DNA of 64,000 nt from Thaumatotibia leucotreta (GCA_025490895.1 JALPQI010000789.1:124001-188000); one strand, 5' to 3'; positions 32,877 through 42,410 are shown, numbered from the stretch's first letter. The notes: generated by a model not told the origin, from the sequence alone. Numbers and translations: made by a program.

Positions 32877-33266
32877 CCTCAGATCACATGTTTGTACTAC
32901 AATTATTACACGTCATCCGAGACATTTCCCACTTAAACGGCCATGGCATGTAATCTACTATTAAATGGAATTAAACGGTTAAATTCACATGTATTAGACA
33001 TACATTATTACATATTTAGTCACTCACTCATGTGAGTGACTAAATATGTAATAATGTATGTCTAATACATGTGAATTTAACCGTTTACATATTTAGTCAC
33101 TCATGTGAGTGACTAAATATGTATGTAATAATGTATGTCTAATACATGTGAATTTAACCGTTTAATTCCATTTAATAGTAGATTACATGCCATGGCCGTT
33201 TAAGTGGGAAATGTCTCGGATGACGTGTAATAATTGTAGTACAAACATGTGATCTGTGATCTGAGG
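32877..33266. mobile_element. 390-bp nested palindrome (foldback)
   Basis: The outer arms (32877 inward, from CCTCAGATCACATGTTTGTA) and the right arm ending at 33266 are almost exact complements over about 150 bp. The centre 'CATATTTAGTCACTCA ... TGAGTGACTAAATATG' is present twice (about 33011-33049 and 33088-33122). So a small palindrome has been duplicated inside the larger one. No ORF. Confidence 0.85.
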
Positions 33267-33639
33267 CGTATGAACGTACGTGCCGCGCTCGCAAGTTGCG
33301 AGTGCTCAGTGCTTGATAATAGAGACCTAGGCCCTCCAAAACATGTCACGCGTAGTGAGTGAAATACACGTGAGTTTATTTTACCCTTTATTATATGATT
33401 GCTTTACGATTTCTTAAACAATTTCAGTAGTTTTTGTGCGATATCTCATACTCCTGGTCATCACGCACATTTTTAAACGGTTAAACGGTTTTTATTAACT
33501 TCACCGCGTATCAACTGTCGTCGATGCTTCAAATCTTGTGATCGATTTTTCGACCACTTCTACTGCACCGAAATCAATAAAATTTGGAACTCTTATCAAG
33601 TCCCCATGACAATGCAATATTATAATATTTGTATCCTTG
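33267..33639. other. No recognisable feature
   Basis: No ORF, no shared repeat. Confidence 0.4.
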
Positions 33640-33996
33640 TATCCTCAAAGCCTGATGCTGCAGACGTACTGCTTACCTTAACCAAGAGTGTCAGACACGT
33701 GAAAATGAAAGTATGGTATGTTTGGCATAATCAAATACTAACAGCCTTATCTTGACTTCCAACTCCTCACTCCTGATGCTGCAGTACTGCCTACAATAAC
33801 CGCAAGGTTTATCTTTTATCGATATCTTGATTTTAAAGAAGTTCTTTAGATATTAAGTAGAAACATGCGAATTTAATACTAACATCCAACTCCTCAAATC
33901 TGATACTCCAGTGTTACTGCCTGCCACAACCGCTAGGTTTAGCGATATGTAGATTTTGCAGGACTGCTTTAGATATTTGGTAGAAAGATACGGATT
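33640..33996. repeat. Three diverged tandem units of ~125 bp
   Basis: 'CCTGATGCTGCAGACGTACT' (33651), 'CCTGATGCTGCAGTACTGCC' (about 33772) and 'TCTGATACTCCAGTGTTACT' (about 33899) head three related blocks. Each is followed by 'AACCGC(A/T)AGGTTTA'-like sequence and 'TTTAGATATT(A/T)(A/G)GTAGAAA'. They end at a (CAT)n microsatellite at about 34000. Confidence 0.7.
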
Positions 33997-34130
33997 TAAT
34001 TATCATCATCATCATCATATCATCATCATAGCATAGGCATGGAGAGCCATTGCCCTTTGGGTCACTTTGAGCCTTATTATGAGGTCCATTGTAAGCGACC
34101 ACGGTTTAGTACCGTATGTCATTGCTGCGG

Positions 34131-36058
34131 CCCTCCGGCTGATAGACTCATAGGGTGACAGCGTGAGTGATTCGCGTAGGGCGAGCCGTCGCGCCTGCGT
34201 CCCTCCGGCTGATAGACTGACAGCGTGAGTGGATCGCGTAGGGCGAGCCGTCGTGCATGCGGCCCTCCAGCTAATAGAATGACAGCGTGAGTGGTTCGCG
34301 TAGGGCGAGCCGTCGGGCCTGCGGCCCTCCAGCTGATAGGGTGACAACGTGAGTGATTCGCGTAGGGCGAGCCGTCGCGCCTGCGTCCCTCCGGCTGATA
34401 GACTGACAGCGTGAGTGGATCGCGTAGGGCGAGCCGTCGTGCCTGCGGCCCTCCAGCTAATAGAATGACAGCGTGAGTGGTTCGCGTAGGGCGAGCCGTC
34501 GGGCCTGCGGCCCTCCAGCTGATAGAGTGACAGCGTGAGTGATTCGCGCAGGGCGAGCCGTCGGACCTGCGGCCCTCCAGCTGATAAAGTGACAGCGAGT
34601 GGTTCGTATAGGGAGAGCCGTCGGGCCTGCGGCCCTCCTGCTGATAGAGTGACAGCGTGAGTGAATCACGAAGGGTGAGCCGTCGGGCCTACGGCCCTCC
34701 ATCTGATAGAGTGACAGCGTGAGTGGATCGCATAGGAAGAGCCGTCGGGCCTGCGTTCCTCCAGCTCATAGAGTGACCGCGTGAGTGAATCGCGAAGGGC
34801 GAGCCGTCGGGCCTGCGGCCCTCCAGCTGATAGAGTGACAGCGTGAGTGGTTCGCGTAGGGCGAGCCGTCGGGCCTGCGGCCCTCCAGCTGATAGAGTGA
34901 CAGCGTGAGTAGTTCGCGTAGGGCGAGCCGTCGGGCCTGCGGCCCTCCATCTGATAGAGTGATAGCGTGACTGGATCGTATAGGGAGAGCCGTCGGGCCT
35001 GCGGCCCTCCAGCTGATAGAGTGACAGCGTGAGTGAATCGCGAAGGGTGAGCCGTCGGGCCTGCGGGCCTCCAGCTGATAGAGTGACAGCGTGAGTGGTT
35101 CGCGTAGGGCGAGCCGTCGGGCCTTTGGCCCTCCAGCTGATAGAGTGACAGCGTGAGTGGTTCACGTAGGGCGAGCCGTTGGGCCTGCGGCCCTCCAGCT
35201 GATAGAGTGACAGCGTGAGTGAATCGCGAAGGGCGAGCCGTCGGGCCTGCGGCCCTCCAGCTGATAGAGTGACAGCGTGAGTGGTTCGCGTAGGGCGAGC
35301 CTTCGGGCCTGCGGCCCTCCAGCTGATAGAGTGACAGCGTGAGTGGTTCGCGTAGGGCGAGCCGTCGGGCCTGCGGCCCTCCAGCTGATAGAGTGACAGC
35401 GTGAGTAGTTCGCGTAGGGCAAGCCGTCGGGCCTGCGGCCCTCCATCTGATAGAGTGACAGCGTGAGTGGATTGTATAGGAAGAGCCGTCGGGCCTGCGT
35501 TCCTCCAGCTGATAGAGTGACATCGTGAGTGGTTCACGTAGAGCGAGCCGTCGGGCCTGCGGCCCTCCAGCTGATAGGGTGACAGCGTGAGTGGTTCGCG
35601 TAGGGCGAGCCGTCGGGTCTGCGGCCCTCCAGCTGATAGAGTGACAGCGTGAGTGGTTCGCGGTGGGCGAGCCGTGGGGCCTGCGGCCCTCCAGCTGATA
35701 GAGTGACAGCGTGAATGGTTCGCGTAGGGAGAGCCGTCGGGCCTGCGGCCCTCCAGATGATAGAGTGACAGCGTGAGTGAATCGCGAAGGGCGAGCCGTC
35801 GGACCTGCGGCCCTCCAGCTGATAGAGTGACAGCGTGAGTGGTTCGCGTAGGGAGAGCCGTCGGGCCTGCGGCCCTCCAGCTGATAGAGTGACAGCGTGA
35901 GTGAATCGCGAAGGGCGAGCCGTCGGGCCTGCGGGCCTCCAGCTGATAGAGTGACAGCGTGAGTGGATCGTGTAGGGCCAGTTGTCGGGCCTGCGGCCCT
36001 CCAGTTGATAGGCTGACAGCGCAGGTGGTTTGCGTAGGACGTGCACTCGAACCTGCGG
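34131..36058 (-). repeat. 62-bp minisatellite, 31 units
   Basis: The unit is CCCTCCAGCTGATAGAGTGA, CAGCGTGAGTGGTTCGCGTA, GGGCGAGCCGTCGGGCCTGC, GG. Most units are exactly 62 bp; unit 1 (34131) is 70 bp and unit 8 (34573) is 60 bp. Variant types alternate in the middle of the unit (GTGGTTCGCGTAGGG, GTGAATCGCGAAGGG, GTGGATCGTATAGGG). GC content is far above the surroundings. The minus strand has long overlapping open frames (for example 34666-36063 and 34689-36161) because no unit carries a minus-strand stop in any frame. Confidence 0.97.
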
Positions 36059-36240
36059 TCCACCAGTTGATATACAGACTAGAGAGTGTGAGTCTCTCGG
36101 ATTCACGTAGTGCGTGCCATAGTGCCGTCGGGCCTATGATCCTCCGGTTGATAGATTGCATGGATTGACCCTTTAGGCCCTCGATTCGCGTCGGACTTTC
36201 CGTCAGATCTGCGGTCCTCCGGTTGGTCGACTCAGAGAAT
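36059..36240 (-). repeat. Decayed edge of the 62-bp array
   Basis: Further units are recognisable only by 'CCACCAGTTGATA', 'GTGCCGTCGGGCCTATG', 'ATCCTCCGGTTGATAGATTG' and 'CTGCGGTCCTCCGGTTG'. Divergence increases away from the array. Confidence 0.7.
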
Positions 36241-36674
36241 GAGTTTATATTTTATAGTCTCGAAATTCGACTTGTATAAAAATTTTAACTTGAAATTCTC
36301 AATAAACCAAATTCATTGATATATTCCTTATTGTCAGATCTCTGTTATCTAAGGTACTCATTGTATGAATAACACGACCATTTGAGATACTTCGGGCATT
36401 CAACCTTACATCAACCACGCCGAGCCTTTGGTTTTTATTTGTCAATCGAGATATTAAATTAAAAAAAATGGTGTCGGATTTCTAAAAATATCTATTCAGC
36501 AGGGATTCGCCTCCCGTTACACATAAAATAATGTCCATTACGTTTACATATGTGTCGTGATTCGTGATGAAAGCGCGAGAGTATTAACGCTACTTAGCAA
36601 TCTTAGCATGCATAATTGTATTACATATTACAAACAACATCGGTATAGTATCGGAAATTAACTTAACAATATCA
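36241..36674. other. Spacer between array and displaced array copy
   Basis: AT-rich, no ORF, no shared repeat. Confidence 0.5.
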
Positions 36675-36777
36675 CTGATAGAGTGACAGCGTGAGTGAAT
36701 CGCGAAGGGCGAGCCGTCGGGCCTGCGGGCCTCCAGCTGATAGAGTGACAGCGTGAGTGGATCGTGTAGGGCCAGTT
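36675..36777. repeat. Displaced exact 103-bp copy of the array
   Basis: Identical, base for base, to 35881-35983 (most of units 29 and 30), from CTGATAGAGTGACAGCG to 'GTGTAGGGCCAGTT'. It is surrounded on both sides by unrelated AT-rich sequence. Confidence 0.95.
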
Positions 36778-37375
36778 AATAACATGTTAATGTTATGTTA
36801 ATTTCGAATCCTAGCAACCGATAAACAAGCCTCTGAAGAAATTTTTTATCGATAATTATTCTGAACGACATATATTGTTATTATTGTTATTAATATATTG
36901 CTTTAACTTATTATACGATACAAACAAGAAGTCCATAGGAGTTTTTCTCTACAGAGACCGTAGCCCTGGCCAATTTGGTGCGAGACTACCGATCCGCGGC
37001 GCAGTTGACATGACATGTGTCAAGATTATCAAAATAATGTTTGTAAATATGAATTATGATAAAATATCAGATTTACGTGATGTGTTTTGTGTGATCCTCT
37101 AACTGAGCATGAACTCCGACCAGAAAAGTGCACGTGCAAAATAACCGAAATAAAATAATATTATGAAGTCACTAAATATTGCCTAAGGATCGCCCTAAGA
37201 CTGAAACTCGTCGCTGAATATTTTATAGAATTTTGTATCCTTTACATTTTCCTGTTTTCTAGCTATTAGTGTATTTTTTAAGGTTTTAATAGTTATTATT
37301 AGTTAGAGTAGTACCTACTGGTAATCCACCTATTTTTAATTTAGGTTACATTAACATATATTTATATTAAGTCTT
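36778..37375. other. Upstream of the LINE ORF; possible 5' UTR
   Basis: No coding motif. A 75-codon ORF at 36875-37102 has no match I recognise. I cannot locate the 5' end of the retrotransposon or a target duplication. Confidence 0.4.
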
Positions 37376-38065
37376 ATGTATTCAGTGGACACCAACTCCT
37401 CGTCCGACGTTGCTCCACATCTAGCAGATAATCTAGTGCAGTGCCCCCATTGTCCCCTAGCACGCTATTTTAAAGGTCGACGAGGATTAAATATACACAT
37501 AAGTCGTGCCCATACCAGCCCCGCTAATGCCAATCCGCAACCCGCAACCCACACCACACACGTCCACGTACCACTCTCTGAAAAACTAAGTACACTCAAA
37601 CAATCTACACCAATTATAAAACGAATACCTCGCAGTGCACGGATACAGGTCGCTCAAAAACTGACTGAAGACATAACATCTGCTATTAGACTAAATACGC
37701 AAGAAGCTTGGGAGAATCTTCTCACATTTCCATATAGGGTCCTACATGTGAAGCAAGACCCACAGAGAGGTATTTCTTTAACTTCTCTAATTAAGAAGAA
37801 CTGCCTCAACCCACACGACGTCAATGATTTGCCAAGCTCCTCCAGGAAACAAAATTTCTCCTTGATCCAGCATGTAGAAACGAAAATAGGAGAAGGAGAT
37901 ATCAAAGGAGCCGCCCGTATATTATTCTCAACCGATGCAATAGCCCCCAATACTGCTGAGACCCTTGCAGCCTTACGAAGTAAACATCCTATCTCTGATA
38001 CCAACATTTCACTTCCCGACCCCCCCCGACCCTTCTGTCCCCTGTATTCACGTGTCTTCAAATGA
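37376..38065 (+). CDS. RLE-type LINE polyprotein, N-terminal part (C2H2 zinc finger)
   Basis: 229 codons. Residues C23, C26, H41 and H46 form a C2H2-like finger (CPHCPLARYF, then GRRGLNIHISRAH). In R2-type LINEs such fingers bind the DNA target. A basic linker and a helical region follow without known motifs. The frame is correct to about residue 214. After the C8 run at 38020-38027 it goes out of phase and ends at an unnatural stop. The Met at 37376 is the first in frame, and the finger follows 22 residues later, as in R2-like proteins. Loss of one C would join it to the next ORF. Confidence 0.75.
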   Translation: MYSVDTNSSSDVAPHLADNLVQCPHCPLARYFKGRRGLNIHISRAHTSPANANPQPATHTTHVHVPLSEKLSTLKQSTPIIKRIPRSARIQVAQKLTEDITSAIRLNTQEAWENLLTFPYRVLHVKQDPQRGISLTSLIKKNCLNPHDVNDLPSSSRKQNFSLIQHVETKIGEGDIKGAARILFSTDAIAPNTAETLAALRSKHPISDTNISLPDPPRPFCPLYSRVFK

Positions 38066-40238
38066 TATTATACAATCTGTTGTTTCTTTTCCGAATGGTT
38101 CCGCCGGCGGCCTTGACGGCTTAACCCCCCAACATCTGAAAGACCTTCTGAGCCATACATGTGGCGAATCCGGAGACTCGCTCCTGAGAGAATTAACGGC
38201 TTTAACCAACTTGATGCTGTCAGGCTCGGTAAACCCCGAAATAACAGATGTTTTATATGGGGCGAACTTGTGTGCCCTAATTAAAAAGGATGGCGGGATC
38301 AGGCCAATAGCGGTTGGTTCAACCTATCGTCGCCTGGCTGCTAAATGCTGCTGTACTGCTGTCTCAAGTCAGTTAAGTAACTATTTTCAACCTATTCAGT
38401 TAGGGTTTGGTTCAAAGGGAGGATGCGAGGCAGCAGTACATGCGCTTCGGTCTTTTATTGGAACCCCGCAATGTGAAGTTTTGGTAAAAGTTGACGTGAA
38501 GAACGCGTTCAACTCAATCAATCGAGATACCCTATTGACACAGGTCAAAGAAAAAGTACCAGAAATTTTTAACTTTGTTTGGCAGTGTTACAGCACCCCA
38601 TCGAAATTACTTTTCAAAAACAATTTTCTGCTCTCGTCCGTCGGCTGTCAACAAGGGGACCCCCTAGGCCCAGCTTTATTTAGCCTAGCGGTTCACCCCA
38701 TTATCCAAAGTCTAAATTCCCGTTTCAATGTCTGGTATTTGGATGACGGTACTCTAGGCGGCGATGTTGACGTTGTGCTGGATGATTTACAAGTTCTCAC
38801 GGAAAAATTTGCTGAAATAGGCCTTGAATTCAATTTTTCAAAGTGTGAAATATTCTTTCCAGACGGATATAATTCAAAAGATGTTGCACTGTCAAGGTTC
38901 AACGCCGTAGCACCAAATATTAAAGTAATTGACAATAGTTCACTATACCTCCTGGGTTCGCCGGTTTTAGATGAATCTTTCCCGAACTTCGTTAACCAAC
39001 ACTGTCACAAGTTTAGTACCTTTTCTGATCGCTTACGCCAAATTAATGTTCACATGGCATACACGATCATAAAATATTGCCTCTTCGTCCCTAAATTCAC
39101 CTATGCACTCCGTTGTAGCCACCTTTGGATGTACCCCGACCTTCTGGAAAAACTAGATATATTGATTAAAGATAACCTGTCATCAATCATTAACATCCAT
39201 TTGGACAACAATCAGTGGTCCCAAGCCTCCCTTCCTATCAGGCATGGTGGCATTGGGATCCGCAAAATTTCGCTTGTTTCTCTCCCAGCATTCCTTTCTT
39301 CAATCCATAGCTCTCAAAATTTAATCGCCAAAATTCTAAAATACCCCACTAATTTAAAAATTCCTTTTTTGACAGAAGCCGTAGATTTTTGGAAGATCAA
39401 CTGCCCTAATACAGGCCTGCCAACTTCTCCCCATTCGCAGCGACAATGGGACGAGCCGCTCTGCTTACTGGTACGGAATAACCTCTTAGAAACGTTTACC
39501 AACCCAGCAGAGCGTGCTCGTTTCCTTGCCTGTTTAAAATGGGAGTCTGGCTCATGGCTACAGGCGTTACCTTCCAAAAATCTGGGCACATTACTCAACA
39601 ACAACACATTTAGACTGTCTATCGCGCTGCGTCTAGGTGCTGCTTGCGTTGCCCCCCATCAATGCCATTGTGGTGTTATGGTGAGCAATAGGGGGTTGCA
39701 TGGTCTGTCCTGCAGCAGGAGCGCTGGCCGTATCGCAAGGCACGCGTCCGTCAACGATATCCTGCGCAGGGCCCTCACTAGTGCCGGTACACCTGCCGTC
39801 CTGGAGCCCACAGGTCTGGCCCGGGACGACGGTAAACGCCCGGATGGCATGACACTTGTTCCTTGGAAGCTGGGGCGGCCTTTAGTATGGGACGCCACAT
39901 GTGTCGATACTCTGGCGCCGTCCCATCTTCCAAGAACTTCGCTACAAGCTGGAGCGGCTGCTGAAGCAGCTGAAAACCTCAAGCGGCGCAAATATGCAGC
40001 CCTAGATTCCGGTTGCATGTTTGAGCCGTTTGGGGTAGAGACCCTCGGGCCTTGGGGACCTGGAGCCCACTCCATTTTCAAAGAAGTTGGAAAACGCTTA
40101 ATTGAAGCTACCGCTGACCAGAGGGCTGGCTCGTTTCTTGCTCAGCGCCTGAGCCTTGCCATTCAACGCGGAAATGCAGCCAGCCTTCTGGGCACATTAC
40201 CGTCGGGCTCGGAGTTGGAGCACGTTTTTTATTTGTAA
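37965..40238 (+). CDS. RLE-type LINE polyprotein, reverse transcriptase and nuclease
   Basis: 757 codons; genuine homology begins about residue 21, after the frameshift. RT fingers: GSAGGLDGLTPQHL (46-58) and KKDGGIRPIAVGSTYRRLAA (107-126). Palm: motif A VKVDVKNAFNS with D177, motif B GCQQGDPLGPALFS (227-240), motif C YLDD (258-261; most LINEs have YADD/FADD). C-terminal knuckle: C567, C569, H579, C583. Nuclease: RPDG with D627 and WDATCVD with D643, consistent with a PD-(D/E)XK fold. The RT would copy RNA primed at a nick made by the nuclease. No internal stop; the catalytic residues are all present. The start Met at 37965 is out of the natural frame. Confidence 0.85.
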   Translation: MQPYEVNILSLIPTFHFPTPPDPSVPCIHVSSNDIIQSVVSFPNGSAGGLDGLTPQHLKDLLSHTCGESGDSLLRELTALTNLMLSGSVNPEITDVLYGANLCALIKKDGGIRPIAVGSTYRRLAAKCCCTAVSSQLSNYFQPIQLGFGSKGGCEAAVHALRSFIGTPQCEVLVKVDVKNAFNSINRDTLLTQVKEKVPEIFNFVWQCYSTPSKLLFKNNFLLSSVGCQQGDPLGPALFSLAVHPIIQSLNSRFNVWYLDDGTLGGDVDVVLDDLQVLTEKFAEIGLEFNFSKCEIFFPDGYNSKDVALSRFNAVAPNIKVIDNSSLYLLGSPVLDESFPNFVNQHCHKFSTFSDRLRQINVHMAYTIIKYCLFVPKFTYALRCSHLWMYPDLLEKLDILIKDNLSSIINIHLDNNQWSQASLPIRHGGIGIRKISLVSLPAFLSSIHSSQNLIAKILKYPTNLKIPFLTEAVDFWKINCPNTGLPTSPHSQRQWDEPLCLLVRNNLLETFTNPAERARFLACLKWESGSWLQALPSKNLGTLLNNNTFRLSIALRLGAACVAPHQCHCGVMVSNRGLHGLSCSRSAGRIARHASVNDILRRALTSAGTPAVLEPTGLARDDGKRPDGMTLVPWKLGRPLVWDATCVDTLAPSHLPRTSLQAGAAAEAAENLKRRKYAALDSGCMFEPFGVETLGPWGPGAHSIFKEVGKRLIEATADQRAGSFLAQRLSLAIQRGNAASLLGTLPSGSELEHVFYL

Positions 40239-40413
40239 GTATGTATATATAACCTTTTAAGATGTATTTTTTAACTAGATATTTAATTTTAGATTTTAGT
40301 GTTTATTGTTATTGTTTACTTTCTCTTTTATGAATAAATTCTTTATTAATTTCGTTAGTAGACAACTTAACAATTGCACTAAAAACTTGAAAATAAAATA
40401 AGTAAAAATAATT

Positions 40414-41048
40414 TTAAGTTAAACGGTTTTTATTGCACCAAAAACTAGAAAATAAAAATTTGTTAATAACTAACCGTAGATGCAACTTTCTGTAGATTAC
40501 TCACGTGAAACTATTATCACTGTAGTTTTCCCAAGTCGGATGCTGAAAGCCACGTTTAGCCTCTATGTCAGTGGATTAAACGTCACCTAATCGGAAACTT
40601 TTACTAAACTAAAATAAAAACGTGGGGCGTTATTATGAAGAAAGAAACATACAAGTTCAAAATACGAGTATGTAATTGTAGCTTTAATTTTGCAATTAAT
40701 CATCCATCTGTTCCATCACTTCCACAGAGGTAAATAGCTTTTATCAAGGCCGGAACAAAACTTATTACATTATTACTGTCTTGATTTATATGTGTTCTTA
40801 AATAACTATACTGACTTAAACACAATTGCGTACGCCCCACGTTTTTATTTCAGTTTGGTAAAAGTTTCCGATTAGGTAACGTTTAATCCACTGACATAGA
40901 GGCTAAACGTGGCTTTCAGCATCCGACTTGGGAAAACTACAGTGATAATAGTTTCACGTGAGTAATCTACAGAAAGTTGCATCTACGGTTAGTTATTAAC
41001 AAATTTTTATTTTCTAGTTTTTGGTGCAATAAAAACCGTTTAACTTAA
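40414..41048. mobile_element. Foldback element with 215-bp inverted arms, bounded by TTAA
   Basis: The arms 40415-40629 and 40833-41047 are complementary with about three mismatches; the interior is 203 bp. TTAA lies at both outer ends (40414-40417, 41045-41048) and is also part of the palindrome. Weaker A-rich complementarity continues outward to about 40392 and 41070. No ORF. It starts about 75 bp after the LINE polyadenylation signal. Confidence 0.85.
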
Positions 41049-41436
41049 ATTTTTTTTTACTTATTTTATACATATATCTAAAGACCTTATAATTTAGTAT
41101 GCTTGTTTACCTAAATAAGGTGCCAGTATAACATGGCAGGTTAACTCTCTTATTCATAAACGCCCCTTACCTTAACATGTCGGTAAGTATTGATTATCCC
41201 TTCCACTCTTATGGACATATTAGTAAGATCGAAAGGGACAAATAATACTTAGCAGCTTGCTTAGTTAGCAGCCGTATGAATAAGGGGGTAAGTCTTGCAC
41301 ATATTAAACTATGAATAGTTGGTGGGTAAGGCACAACAGTAATCGCAGAACGGCTCCAGGACATGCGGCTTACGCAAGACGGAAGACGGGCACACACACA
41401 CACAATGGATGCGGCATACGAGAGTAGAAACGATTA
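41049..41436. other. No recognisable feature
   Basis: A short (CA)n at 41393-41403. The ORF at 41209-41403 has no motif. Confidence 0.4.
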
Positions 41437-41771
41437 AAGGTGCATTGAGACCAACGGAGCATTCGCTCATTCTATCGCCACTCTACGAAATTCGTGTGAT
41501 AGGTACACGAAACGTGATTCGTCGAAATTCGTTGATGTCGTAAGCCGAGTTTCAACTTAGTGTTCGGAGCGAGCATTGGTTCGTTCTTCGGCAGATGAAA
41601 ACAGGATTTACCATAGCAAAATGTTCGTTCGTAAAACCCAAGAACGAAGGAATGCTCGCTGAGAACACTAAGTGAAAACGAAGCTTTACACAAAGCGTGA
41701 TTCGTCGAAATTCGTTGATTTCGTAGAGTGGGGGATAGATGAGCGAATGCTCGTTTGGTCTAAATCCGCCT
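41437..41771. mobile_element. MITE family I containing a second inverted repeat
   Basis: Outer ends 'AAGGTGCATTGAGACCAACG' and the complement at 41750-41771, with TA outside on both sides. Inside, 'TTTCAACTTAGTGTTCGGAG' pairs with 'AACACTAAGTGAAAACGAAG', and 'CGTGATTCGTCGAAATTCGT' is present twice (about 41513 and 41697). This implies a nested insertion or internal duplication. Confidence 0.7.
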
Positions 41772-41801
41772 TTATACTCTTACATTTTACAATAAGTTAG
41801 G

Positions 41802-42083
41802 TGGCCGTGTGGTGGCGGCAGTAAGTACTTAATACATTTGTCACCACCCCAACTCTTCCCGCGGGTGCCGTAAGAGCCGACTATAGGATTGAAGCGTCAC
41901 TGACCATTCATGATAGAAGATTGATGATGGGCAGCAGCGTCATCATAGTCGACACATTACTGCAATTGCCAATCCGCTTGCCTAGCGTAGCGATTATGAG
42001 CGTTTACCTCCTAATGCGACTATGCGTATCGTTAATAGGAGATGCCTACGTCCAGCAGTTGACTGAGATAGGCTGATGATGTG
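41802..42083 (+). mobile_element. SINE2, near full length
   Basis: 'GGCCGTGTGGTGGCGGCAGT' (5' end), 'TTGTCACCACCCCAACTCTT', 'GCAGCAGCGTCATCATAGTC', 'GCGATTATGAGCGTTTACCT', then the RTE-like tail 'CTACGTCCAGCAGTTGACTG' and 'AGGCTGATGATG'. Confidence 0.88.
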
Positions 42084-42410
42084 AGGTTGGTGGGTACTAT
42101 AGGTATAAGTTTTGAAGCTGATTATGGTCACGGTCATGGGCATATTTAATCTGATGTTCCATACATTTCCACTTCCCAATATCTCTGGGTTTGTATGGAC
42201 CATCAGTTTTTTTAGTCCCGTAATAAAAGTTAATTAATATGACCTCAGAATTAACCTCGTTAAGTTGGACTAGTGAATAAAAAACACCCTGTATAGATAA
42301 ATCAAAACAAACCTATTCTATATCTAAGATGCTGCCGGCATCGCAACGCTTATGCGTTGTGCGAAGAAGTTAAATTGCAATCAGTGTTTTTGCGAAGAAG
42401 TTGCAAAGAC

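Larger units (their letters stand above)
37376..40345 (+). mobile_element. Non-LTR retrotransposon, RLE (nuclease) type, almost intact
   Basis: One polyprotein in the order zinc finger, reverse transcriptase, zinc knuckle, PD-(D/E)XK-like nuclease. This is the order of R2/CRE/NeSL-type LINEs, in which the nuclease follows the RT and no APE endonuclease is present. The stop is at 40236-40238; a polyadenylation signal AATAAA is at 40333-40338. Read as one frame it would be about 953 residues, somewhat shorter than R2 proteins. The clade cannot be fixed from sequence alone. The ends are not defined. Confidence 0.8.

Noticed and set aside
34131..36058. CRISPR-like array
   Set aside because: Units are contiguous 62-bp repeats without unique spacers, there are no cas genes, and the genome is eukaryotic.
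34666..36161. 465- and 490-codon minus-strand ORFs as repeat-protein genes
   Set aside because: They are overlapping frames of the same 62-bp minisatellite. Openness follows from unit composition, no signal peptide or known domain is seen, and both end where the array decays. Recorded as a finding to test, not as a CDS.
37965..38020. Met at 37965 as a true start for a separate ORF2
   Set aside because: The first ~20 codons overlap the finger ORF out of phase and have no homology. The RT domain is continuous with the upstream frame if one C is removed, so a single-ORF element is more likely than a two-ORF one.
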